From positions 284,100 through 348,099 of the forward strand of contig UESW01005040.1 of the NCBI GenBank assembly GCA_900491605.1: a stretch of DNA of 64,000 nucleotides. Direction: 5' to 3'. Position numbers and translations under genes: made by a program. The notes under the pieces are model-generated. The model was not told where the DNA came from and searched no databases. It saw only the letters and a program-made list of their open reading frames with translations. Numbering within the stretch: position 1 is the first letter of the stretch; the number at the start of each line of letters is the position of its first letter. This document shows, piece by piece, positions 22,975 through 32,722 of this stretch. This stretch comes from Calamus simplicifolius. Lineage: Eukaryota > Streptophyta > Magnoliopsida > Arecales > Arecaceae.

Positions 22975-24368
22975 TCATATATTGGTTCTAATAATCCTTT
23001 GCAAATGATCTAAAATTCTTTGCATTCCATCACTCTGAGTTCCTACAAATTCTTTCAATCTTCTGTCAACAAAAGAGCAAGCAGTCATGATTTTATCTTG
23101 AAGCTCAGCATTGCATCTTGAGTAGGTTTCAGAGTCTCCACAGATATCCTTGAGTTCTTCAAATATGTTCTTGAGATCGTTACTTAAGGATTCCGCAGAT
23201 GAACCAAGAGTGGACTCAATTTTACTAATGCGATCATCCAATGAGTAGAGAGTCTCTCTTAAGTTCATAAAATGATTATCAAACTCAGTCTTCAATTCAT
23301 CTTTCTGAGCAGCAAGTAAACCTTAAGTTGCTCCAATTGAAAGTCTGAAAATCCGACAGATGAAGTAGATGGCTGATCAGAAACTTGAGCAGAGGCAGGA
23401 GCAGGACAGAAACAGGAACCAGACTGCTAGGCTGTGGAGAGGGAACCCTCACAGACGGACCAGCCTCAAAAGGTGCAGAAGGTCTAAGCTCAGGGGCTCT
23501 CTCATCCAAATTGCCTTTCCTTTCCCAATGCCCATTGACCTTTACAAATCCCATCCGATGCAAGGTGGCCAAACTGTAGTAATCGGTATGCCTGAGGTTC
23601 TTGGAAGGTTCATTATCCAAAATCACAACTCCTTGGCTCCTGAAAACCATAGTTAGAACCATGCCATAGGGTAGGGACGATCTCCTTTTTCCTCCAGCCT
23701 CGGCCATATAAAAAAATCATCATTGCAGCTAGGTTTATGGGTTGACCAGTCAATACACTATCCATCACAACTATGTCTCGCTCGGAGACATACTCAAATC
23801 GACCGATCTTGGGAAATAAAATCCTACTGCAAATATTATGAAGCAATCTCAATTCCAAGGGCAATTGGTTAGCCCTAACCTCTTCAAATTCTGTTACCTC
23901 TCTCCCTAACATCCTTGACAAAGCGTCTGACCTCTCACTGTGGATGTCGGCTACCAATCCAGTGATGGGAATGCTCAAAAGGTTTCCTAGTTTTTGAAAT
24001 GTGAGATGGACTCTTTTACCTCTGACAGAACTCATGATTCCACCATCTCCTCTCGATAGATTGAAGTAGAACTCTTTAACAAGGGTAGGATAGGTGGGAA
24101 CATCTAATGAGCAAATTTATCCCAGCCTAACTCTTTAATTTGATTCCCAATTGAAAAGCCCTCGGATTCAAAGAATCAAAATCACTTTCCTACCCATTGT
24201 GATCACTCTCCCAGCTAATGTGTCTACCTGAGGAGAAGAAGGATTAGGATTGTCCGATTGGGTTGAAGATTCCTCGCTCGGAGACGGCTCGCGGACGGGT
24301 CGCCTCGCCGAACGTTTTCCAGTCATCATGGGCGCTCCAATCACAGATCCTCTCCTCTTAGGTGCCAT
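22975..24368 (-). pseudogene. Sirevirus env-like ORF (broken)
   Basis: Lies between the pol stop and the PPT, on the same strand as gag-pol. It starts MAPKRRGSVIGAPM at 24368 with a basic N-terminal tail and a Ser/Pro-rich stretch. Across a frameshift it continues (24035-23613) into a helical globular block (GKRVHLTFQKLGNLLSIPITG, then FEEVRANQLPLELRLLHNI and FPKIGRFEYVSERDIV), then a Pro/Ser-rich linker and a C-terminal likely coiled coil (23295-22975: heptad-like LRETLYSLDDRISKIESTLG and following). No signal peptide or transmembrane segment is obvious. Position and coiled coil match the env-like gene of Sireviruses; the biochemical role is unknown. Three pieces in different frames indicate a dead gene. 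Confidence 0.75.
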
Positions 24369-24469
24369 TAAGATCCTTGGGAAGGTTCGAAATGAGTGGA
24401 ATTTGAGTTGGAAGTTTTGAGAGAGTTTTGGAAGAGTTTGGTTGAGGATTGAAAAAGAACGAAATGACG

Positions 24470-24675
24470 AAGGTGTCGACTCTGCCCTAATAAAATCGAT
24501 TTGGGACCCCAGGTGTCGACTCCCGCAAAGTCGGGTGTCGACTCCAAATCGCTAACACAGTCAGCGCTCGAACTGGAGTCGGCTCCACTTATACGGGTGT
24601 CGGCTCCAAGGTCAGGGACCGAGAGCGACACAGACAAGGTGTCGACTCTTAAACTGAGGTGTCGACTCCACTGAC
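24470..24675 (-). repeat. GTCGACTCC motif array in the pol-env spacer
   Basis: Eight or so 'ggtgtcgactcc / ggtgtcggctcc' units between the end of pol and the env-like start. They are related to the U3 array but mostly carry CGACTCC instead of CGGCTCC. Confidence 0.8.
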
Positions 24676-24852
24676 AGTTTCAGAGAAAAATAACTGAGAT
24701 TCAAACATCTGAAACTTGTCAAAATAGGTTCAATAAAATTTTAAAAAATCTTTGGAATATGAAGAATCAAATTGCTCAGAAGACTAGATAATTTGTCCTT
24801 AAAATTATGAAAGGAATAGAAATTTAGATAGTCATTCCTTAGAGTTTCAAAA

Positions 24853-26604
24853 TCATTCCAAAGGGTCACAAATCCCTAATTCACCTCTAAGATAACAAAA
24901 TCTCTCTTCACTCAAGGGTTTTGTAAATATATCAGCTAATTGTTCTTCAGTATTAACATAATCAAGACAAATTTCATTATTAGCTACATGTTCTCTTATA
25001 AAGTGATATCTAATTTCAATGTGTTTTGTTCTTGAATGTTGAATTGGATTTTTAGTTAAATTAATTGCACTTGTGTTATCACATCTAATAGGAGTTTTAT
25101 CAAGTGTTATGCCATAATCTTCAAGTTGTCTCTTAATCCAAAGGATTTGAGCACAGCAACTTCCAGCTGCAACATATTCTGCTTCAGCAGTTGATAATGC
25201 AACCGAATTTTGCTTTTTGCTAAACCAAGAGATTAAGTTACTTCCTAAGAATTGACATGCACCACTTGTACTTTTTCTATCTAGTTTACATCCAGCATAG
25301 TCAGAATCAGAATATGCAATCAAGTTTAGTGTTGAGTCTCTAGAATACCATAAACCTACATTTTTAGTTCCACTTAAATATCTTAAGATTCTTTTACAGC
25401 AATTAAGTGAGATTCTTTAGGTTCAGATTGAAATCTAGCACATAGACAAACAGCAAACATGATATCTGGTCTACTAGCTGTTAAGTAAAGAAGAGATCCG
25501 ATCATACCTCTATAATATTTTTGATCTACTTTCTTACCATCTTCATCTTTGTCCAATTTGCATGAAGGACTCATAGGTGTTCCAAGGGGTTTGATTGACT
25601 CCATTCCAAACTTCTGAGAAGTTCTTTTGTGTATTTTGCTTGATTGATGAAAATCCCTTCTTTGCTTTGCTTGATTTGAAGTCCTAGGAAGAAGTTGAGT
25701 TCTCCCATCATGCTCATTTCGAATTCACCCTGCATTAACTTAGCAAATTCTTGACACAAAAGATTGTTAGTAGCACCGAATACAATATCATCAACATATA
25801 TTTGTACTACTAATAAATCCTTGTCTTTTCTTTTCAAAAATAGAGTTTTATCAACATTTCCTCTTGTAAAATCATTTTCAATCAGAAATTTACTTAATCT
25901 TTCATACCAAGCTCTAGGTGCTTGTTTTAAACCATATAGTGCTTTGTGCAATTTAAAAACATGATTTGAAAATTCATGATCTTCAAAACCAGGTGGTTGT
26001 TCAACAAAAACTTCCTCATTTATAAATCCATTTAAAAATGCACTTTTAACATCCATTTGAAATAAATTGATATGCATATGACATGCAAATGCAAGTAATA
26101 ATCTAATTGCTTCTAATCTAGCTACAGGTGCAAAAGTTTCATCAAAATCAATTCCTTCTTCTTGATTATATCCTTTTGCACTAATCTAGCTTTGTTTCTA
26201 ATTACTATGCCATTTTCATCTAATTTATTTCTAAATACCCATTTTGATCCTATAACAGAATGATCTTTAGGTCTATCTACTAAGGTCCAGACATTATTTC
26301 TAGTAAATTGATTTAATTCCTCTTGCATAGCTAACATCCAATTATTATCTTTTTCAGCCTCTTCAATAGTTTTAGGTTCAATTTGAGATACAAATGCAAG
26401 ATGATTATTGATGTTTCTCATTGATGATCTAGTTCTTACTCCTTGAGATGGATCACCTATAATTAATTCTTTTGGATGACCATAGGCATATCTCCAATCT
26501 CTAGGAAGATCTACATCATTATGATTTGCATCAACAACATCAACACTAGGAGAATCATCATCTTTAGCTTCTTGTTCATGATCTGAAGATACATCTATAT
26601 TCAA
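24853..26604 (-). pseudogene. Sirevirus reverse transcriptase and RNase H
   Basis: The RT region, from 26604, has EEAEKDNNWMLAMQEELNQF, a WVFRNKLDENG block, MDVKSAFLNGFINEEV, LKQAPRAWYERL and the catalytic YVDDIVFGA. RNase H (25323-24853) has YSDSDYAGCKLDRKSTSG, ALSTAEAEYVAAGSC and DNTSAINLTKNP, ending LGICDPLE. These domains copy element RNA into DNA in virus-like particles. Frames change at about 26130 and near 25590, and a break lies near 25330-25380, so it is not translatable as one polyprotein. Domain identity is certain. Confidence 0.93.
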
Positions 26605-26621
26605 TTTTTCAATGTCTCTTT

Positions 26622-27977
26622 CTAATATGTTTGTATCTTCCTCATCATCAATTTTCCTGAACTCGATGCTAAAGATTCATCAAAAATTACATGAATAGAT
26701 TCTTCTACAATTAAGTTTCTCTTGTTAAACACTCTATAGGCTTTACTAGATGTTGAATATCCTAAGAAAATGCCTTCATCAGATTTTGCATCAAATTTTC
26801 CTAGATTATCTTTACCATTATTATGAATGAAACATTTACAACCAAATGCATGAAAGTAACTTATGTTTGGTTTTCTATTGTTCCATAGTTCATAAGGAGT
26901 TTTCTTAATGATTGGCCTAATTAAAGCTCTATTAAGAATGTAACATGCCGTGTTTATAGCTTCCGCCCAAAAGTATTTTGGTAGGTTGCTTTCACATAGC
27001 ATGGTACGGGCCATGTCTTCTAAAGTTCTATTTTTTCTTTCTACAACTCCATTTTGTTGTGGTGTTCTAGGTGCTGAAAAATTATGATGAATGCCATTTT
27101 CAATGCAAAAGTTTTCAAATAAATGATTTTCAAATTCAGTGCCATGATCACTTCTAAGAGACACTATGGTGTTGTTTTTCTCATTTGTGACCTTCTTAAA
27201 GAATTTCAAAAATAATGGAAAGGTCTCATCTTTATGAGCTAAAAACAATACCCAAGTGTATCTAGAATAATCATCTACAATCACAAGACCATATTTCTTT
27301 CCTCCTAGACTAGTGGTTCTAGTAGGTCCAAAAAGATCCATGTGAAGTAGTTCAAGTGGCCTAGAAGTGGAAACAATATTTTTAGTTTTGAAAGAGTTTC
27401 TAGTTTGTTTTCCAAATTGACATGCATCGCAAATTTTGTTATTTTCAAAATCTAGTTGTGGAAGACCTTTTACTAAATCCATTTTAATTAATTTTGAAAT
27501 TAGGTGTGTGCTTGCATGACCTAATCTACGATGCCATAACCAACCAATCTCATTCATATTAGCATTATTAGCAACTAAGCAATGATTACTAGTAGACAAA
27601 TTGTCTAAATCAATCAAGTATACATTGCCATTTCTATTTCCAGTAAAAACAATGCTATTATCAATGGGATTAGAAACAGTGCAGATAGATGCTTCAAATG
27701 ATACTTTAAAACCTTTATCACATAATTGGCTAATACTAATTAAATTATGTTTTAAACCATTGACATATAAGACATTTTCAATATATGTGGAGGGAGTTAT
27801 TTGAATATTACCAAACCCCATGATTTGGCCTTTGCCATTGTCACCAAACGTAACAACTCCTCCTCTTTTGCTTTCAAGGGTGATGAATTGATCCTTGTCA
27901 CCCGTCATGTGTCTTGAGCAGCCACTATCGAGATACCACTTTCGCTTTGATCTTTTGGCCGCAAGACACTCCTGCAA
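26622..27977 (-). pseudogene. Sirevirus protease and integrase
   Basis: A 451-codon open stretch. The aspartic protease active site is WYLDSGCSRHM (about residues 14-24). GAG-preintegrase and the HHCC finger follow (LWHRRLGHAS ... CDACQFGKQ). The integrase core has HMDLFGP, LRSDHGTEF and PQQNGVVERKNRTLEDM as the D-D-E residues, then the C-terminal GIFLGYSTSSKAYRVFN block. It cuts the polyprotein and inserts element cDNA. It is open throughout but separated from gag and RT by frame breaks. Confidence 0.93.
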
Positions 27978-28499
27978 AAATGATCAAGTCTTATATTTAG
28001 GTACCCAAGCCTTCTTGGGTCCTTCATGGTTAGTAGCATAAAAGATTGTTCCTTTGGGAACCCATATTTTCTTTCCTTTACTACTTAAATTTTTGTTACT
28101 GTTTCTTGCATTACATTCATAGGATTTGTGGCCTTTCTTGTTACAATAATGACATGTAACACATCTTTATTTTGTTCTTTTCTAAAAAAGTTTTTGACAA
28201 ACTTTTGTTTTATGTTAGGCCTATATCCTAATCCAGCCTTATCAAATATAGCTCTTTGATTACTCAATAATAAATTAAGTTTTTCAGAACTATATGTAAA
28301 TTTATCAACAATATTCTTATATTTATCAACTTCCTTCTTTAATCTATCATTTTCATTGGAAATTGATTCTTTCTTTTGTCAAATTTCATTTTCAGATTTC
28401 AGCATCTTCAATCTCATGAGTAAGATTATCTTTTTCTTTAATGAGAATTGAGTTATCATTTTTCAAAATTGTATTTCTTTTTCAAAGCTTTAAAATCAT

Positions 28500-29624
28500 C
28501 AACTAGTTCATTAAAATTCAAATAATTCATCAAATGCAAATCATCACAAGGGTTTTCAGAACTTACCTCATTGTCATCGTTTGCCATAAAGCAAATGTTT
28601 GCAACTTCTTTTTGTTCTTCCTCTGAAGAGGATTCATCGCTGTCACTCCAGGTTGCAACATAGGCTTTCTTCTTCTTCTTGTAGGCTTTCTTTAGTTGAG
28701 GACAATCATATCTAAAGTGCCCCGGTTTCTTACACTCATAGCAAATTAGGGGGTCTTTCTCTTTGTCTTTGTCCTTTCCTTTTCTTTTTCTTTTTCTCCT
28801 TCCATTTAATTCCAGATTTTCTTTTATGGAAGGGTCTCCTTCTTCTCATGAATTTTTTGAACTTTCTAGCAAGAAGAGCTGTCTCATCATCATCTTCATC
28901 ATTCTCACTGCAGCTCTCCTCTGCAGCCTTAAGAGCTATAGTCTTCTTCTTTTTAACTTCTTCCTCTATGTGCTGCTTCATGGTTAACTCATGAGTCATT
29001 AGTGATCCAAGTAGCTCCTCCAAAGGTAAAGTGTTGAGGTCCTTGGCTTCTTGGATTGCAGTCACCTTTGCTTCCCATGATCTTGGAAGTGACCTAAGAA
29101 TTTTGCGAACAAGTTCAGAATTAGTATAAGTCTTACCAAGACTTTTCAGACCATTTACAATATCAGTGAATCTAGTATACATGCATGCTATACTTTCAGT
29201 TTGTTCCATGCTAAATAATTCATACTTATGAACAAGAATATTTATCTTAGATTCTTTAACTTGATTTGTACCCTCATGGGTAACCTCTAATCTATCCCAT
29301 ATCTCTTTTGCGGAATTACATGTAGAATACGATTAAATTCGTTAGCATCTAATGAACAATATAAAACATTCATGGCCTTAGCATTGAGCTGAGCCATTTT
29401 CCTATCATTCTCATTCCAATCCCTTTCGGGCTTAGGAACAATAGAACCATTATGTGTGTGGGTGTGCTAGGTCCATTAATTATGACACTCCACAATTCAT
29501 AATCTGAAGCTTGAATGAATATCCTCATTCTTGCTTTCCAATATGAATAGTTGGAACCATTAAACAAAGGAGGTCTATTTGTAGAATGACCTTCAGCAAA
29601 TGAAGATCCAGCTTGAGCTGCCAT
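28500..29624 (-). pseudogene. Sirevirus gag (UBN2/gag-polypeptide with CCHC knuckle)
   Basis: Starts MAAQAGSSFAEGHS at 29624, about 50 bp inside the PBS. N-terminal FNGSNYSYWKARMRIFI and YELWSVI are typical copia gag. It continues in another frame after about 29400 (NGLKSLGKTYTNSELVRKIL, SLMTHELTMKQH). A zinc knuckle CYECKKPGHFRYDC lies at about 28750-28700, followed by acidic and lysine-rich stretches. Two or more frameshifts. The protein would form the particle shell. Confidence 0.88.
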
Positions 29625-29671
29625 TTGGATCTTTAGCTCTTGATCGTTGGATCAAATTCAAATGAGCACTT

Positions 29672-29683
29672 GCTCTGATACCA
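29672..29683 (-). other. primer binding site (initiator tRNA-Met)
   Basis: The minus strand reads TGGTATCAGAGC, two bases inside the 5' LTR end at 29686. This is the standard tRNA-iMet complementary PBS of plant copia elements. Confidence 0.95.
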
Positions 29684-29685
29684 AT

Positions 29686-31130
29686 TGTTGGCCCAGATGG
29701 CAACCCAAGAGGGGGGTGAATTGGGTTCTTAAAAAAATTTAACCTTTTTAAAACTATTGACTTTGAAATAATTAAGTGCAGAATAGATTTAAGACAAATG
29801 AAGAGATAGAGAGAGACAATTAAAGCACGGCAAACACAAGATTTTATAGTGGTTCGGTGTATCCAACACCTACGTCCACTCCCAAGTTCCACTTGGGTCC
29901 ACACTATAATCAACTAGATTACAGCCGAGTTGTTTTACAAGATCACAACTCAAAACTTGTTGTTTTTGGGATCACAACGAACCCAGCTGTTTTTTGGGCT
30001 CACCAGCACAAAACCCAAACAAGCTAATCTAGCTTGACCCGAGGTATACTACCTCCACTAATTCAATCCCCCTGATTGAACTAGCAAAAACAAGAAAGAA
30101 TAATGTTTACATTAACAAACAGCTCCTCAAATGAGCAAATATTCAAAGTAAATGAACAAGGTTAGAAAAGCCTGTTTGAAGTAGATTGGATTTGAGCTTT
30201 TCTTCTTTTCTTCTTTTCCTCTTCTCTTTGGAGATGTTGAATCAGGCCTCAGCTTTGATTCTTCACAATGTTGCAGATGAGAAGTTGGAAAATCACAGAA
30301 AATAGAGCTTTTTTTTCTTTTGGGAAATCCTTTGATTTTTCAAGTTGAATGCCTTGGATTTCTCTTTGAGCTTTTTGGAGTGGAAGGATTTGAACTTGGA
30401 TACTTTTCTCTTTGATTTCAGGCTCAAGACTTCTCGAATTTTTGATTTGTATTCACTCCGTTTTTTTCGTTATTTTTCAAACGAGCTTTCTCCCTTTTTA
30501 TAGATTTCCTTTAATCCATTTTTGGTGAGAAAACTAGCCATTGGAATGTACCTGGAAAGTTTTTCCAAACAAAATATATCCATTAGAAGTTAGGTGAAAA
30601 GAAATATTACCGTTTGAGCTTATTTGGCATTTCAAAATCCGTTCTGACAGGTTGGAGTCGGCTCCAACTTTTCAGGTGTCGGCTCCAAGTCGTATATCCA
30701 AAAATAGAAAGTTTTGAGTTCGTCGAGGAGTCGGCTCCAAAAAAAGTTAAGTGTCGGCTCACCATGGTCAGGCGTCGGCTCCAAAAGACTGTAAGTGTCG
30801 GCTCCAAGATAGTCAAAAATCATACATTCTGTCCCCGTGTCGGAGTCGGCTCTAGTAAGTGTCGACTCCGAGACTCTGGGTGTCGGCTCCAAACCGTATC
30901 AAAAATCAGAAAGCATTTGATTGGCCATGGGGTCGGCTCCAGATTTTCTAGGTGTCGACTCCAGGTTTGAATTTTGAAACTTACCTTTGGCACTTGATTC
31001 AAAATACGTTTCTAAATGCCTTTTGATTAATCAAATTTTTATGCCCTGAAACACTTGTTAAATTTATCAGTAACACAATAAATAAACTCAATTCCTTTAT
31101 TAATCATCAAAATCAATAATTGAGTCAACA
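29686..31130 (-). repeat. Sirevirus 5' LTR
   Basis: Same sequence as 20797-22279 with many small differences and indels. It begins tgttggcccag and ends tgagtcaaca, directly followed by the TSD catct. The U3 array is at about 30650-30970 and the TATA box at 30495-30502 (minus strand). Confidence 0.93.
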
Positions 31131-31216
31131 CATCTGGTCTTCGAGGACTTTTCTTGCAGGAGTTCGACGAGGAGAACGTCCGTTTCCTCGACGCTTGAAG
31201 AAAGTGACTCGGCGTC

Positions 31217-31711
31217 AACAATATGTATGGCAAAATGTAGCTTTATTATATGTCCTTGTAGCCTTAAATCTCGGTAGTGTCCTCTAGAACTTCATCTTGA
31301 AATATCTTATTGCTCTTCTTATATGGACTTGTCCATAAATGAGGCTCCTTGACCAAACAAAGATGACCATTTCTACGATACAGCTCTTTTCTTTTCTTTT
31401 CTTTTTATAAGTATGCTTTCTTTTACTTGGTCCTATAATAAGGTCAAATTATGGATAGGTTAGGACGGCAATGTTTGCCGTTCAACTTGATTTAGAATAA
31501 GTCAGACTACTTATTTAATAAAATAGTTGGATTTAAATATAAATTATTGATCTATTTAATAACTAGATAGAGTTTAAGTTAAAATATGTGCCATCTGGTT
31601 TGTATTTGGATTGATTTGGTCTAACTCGTTTCGATCCATTCCTAGATCAAATACATGAAAGGCCCGCAACCCATAAAAAAACTCATGTCCATTGACTGTG
31701 GATTGCTTCAT
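31217..31711. other. intergenic DNA, end of duplication copy 1
   Basis: The first 80 bp still align with about 58345-58440 (ttgtagcc..aaatctcggt). No gene seen after that. Confidence 0.55.
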
Positions 31712-31719
31712 GCTGAAAG

Positions 31720-32325
31720 TAGCATTGTAATTGAGCTGAGCCACTCACGCGCTTTTTGAGGCTTAGCTCGATAAAAGCTCGTTCGTGTTCAGCTCGTCAT
31801 GTAAACGAGCCGAACTCGAGCTTTATTTTAGAGCTCGTTCATCAAACGAGCCAAGCTTGAGCATTGGAGCAGATTCGATTAAGAGCTTGCGAGACAGCTC
31901 GATAGGAGCTCACGAGCTAGCTCGATTAGGAGCTCATGAACAAGATGTTCTTTCATCTTTTTTGTCTTTTCATTTTTTTTTTTATTTCTTTTCGGGTTTG
32001 ATAATCGAGTTTCTTTTTTTATTCTTGAGCCGAGCTTTAAACAAGCTTAATTTGAGTCGAGTTTGAAATGAGCTCAATTCAAACTCGAGCTTAAAATGAG
32101 CTTTTTCTGAGTCAAGCTTATCGAGCTTTCTAATCATACAAAATGAGCAAGCTCCAGTTCAAGCTTTATATAATTGAGCTTGAGTTAAATTTAATAATTT
32201 TTTTAAATTTAAATAAGCTCAAACTTTAATAAGTTTAAACTCGAGCTCGAGCTTGAGTATTTATTAACAAGCTTTGAGTTTAAGCATAGAAAAATGCGGC
32301 TCAGCTCGGCTTTATTTCAGTCCTA
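31720..32325. mobile_element. 606-bp non-autonomous hAT element
   Basis: The left end is tagcattgtaattgagctgagcc; the right end in reverse complement is taggactgaaataaagccg followed by agctgagcc. An 8-bp TSD, gctgaaag/gctgaaat with one mismatch, lies at 31712-31719 and 32326-32333. The interior is packed with agctcg/cgagct words, a plausible subterminal binding-site array. No transposase frame. It sits about 400 bp upstream of the LRR-RLK start. Confidence 0.85.
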
Positions 32326-32722
32326 GCTGAAATTGTGGCGTGCATGCCAGACCCTTCCTAACACGCGTTCTTCACCTCTCTCTCTCTCTCAAGCCTAAAG
32401 GGTTAAAAGTCCCTGTCGGCCGGCAGTGTCTCAGCGTTGACAGTCTTCGCCCTCTCGGCTGGCTCCCAGAGAATTAGCAACTCCTCTGCAGATTCATTTA
32501 GGAATTTGGAACCGGCGACGGTGCTTCAGCTCAGGATGGCCTCTACGTAGGGCACCGTCTCTCTGTTCGTTTTCTTTAACCAGTTCCAATTCCAGATAGC
32601 TTTAATTTCCCTCTCTTTCTCGTGCCCAGCCATCCATGTTCCACAGACTTTTAAAGAATCGAAGGCTTTTGGCCTCTCCTGCACACTTGGGCTTGCTAGC
32701 TGAGTCGAAGGTTCGCTATTGC

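Larger units (their letters stand above)
20797..31130 (-). mobile_element. complete Sirevirus-type Ty1/copia retrotransposon
   Basis: 10.3 kb, read on the minus strand. LTRs lie at 20797-22279 (3') and 29686-31130 (5'); they start tgttggcccag and end tcaaca or tcaata. A 5-bp TSD, catct, lies at 20792-20796 and 31131-31135. The PBS is complementary to initiator tRNA-Met, and a purine-rich PPT adjoins the 3' LTR. Order: gag, protease, integrase, RT, RNase H, then an extra ORF after pol. The size, env-like ORF with coiled coil and repeated PPT-like boxes match Sireviruses (established for SIRE1-type elements). All ORFs carry breaks, and the LTRs differ at many sites, so it is not recent. Confidence 0.93.
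19625..31216 (+). mobile_element. solo-LTR-like element, split by a Sirevirus insertion
   Basis: The two halves, about 19625-20796 and 31136-31216, join across the nested element to give about 1.25 kb. It has a minisatellite upstream part, a TATA-like tctataaaatggg at about 20618-20630, a pyrimidine-rich leader, and a 3' block 'gagtgactaacttgagcgtcg' followed after the interruption by 'ggtcttcgaggacttttcttgcagg' and ending gcgtcaaca. That 3' block resembles Ty3/gypsy-type plant LTRs (family resemblance from memory). No coding region, PBS or second LTR was seen, hence solo-LTR-like. The copy-2 segment lacks it. Exact ends and TSD were not resolved. Confidence 0.6.
7980..31295. repeat. segmental duplication, copy 1 (carries three large TE insertions)
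   Basis: After removing the insertions (8361-10302, 13111-19092, about 19625-31216), the remaining roughly 3.8 kb aligns collinearly with 53683-58440. Anchors: 8215-8350 with 53940-54110 (ttatctatgacata, caccgga, gggttggattttaacgta); 10440-10680 with 54175-54400; 11160-12520 with 55260-56550; 12890-13110 with 57125-57320; 19093-19620 with 57320-58320; 31217-31295 with about 58345-58440. Many substitutions and small indels separate the copies, so the duplication is not recent. Both copies are intergenic. Confidence 0.85.

Noticed and set aside
19625..31216. TSD for the host solo-LTR-like element
   Set aside because: Several candidate borders were tried against the empty site at 58.33 kb; none gave a convincing 5-bp match, so ends are left approximate.
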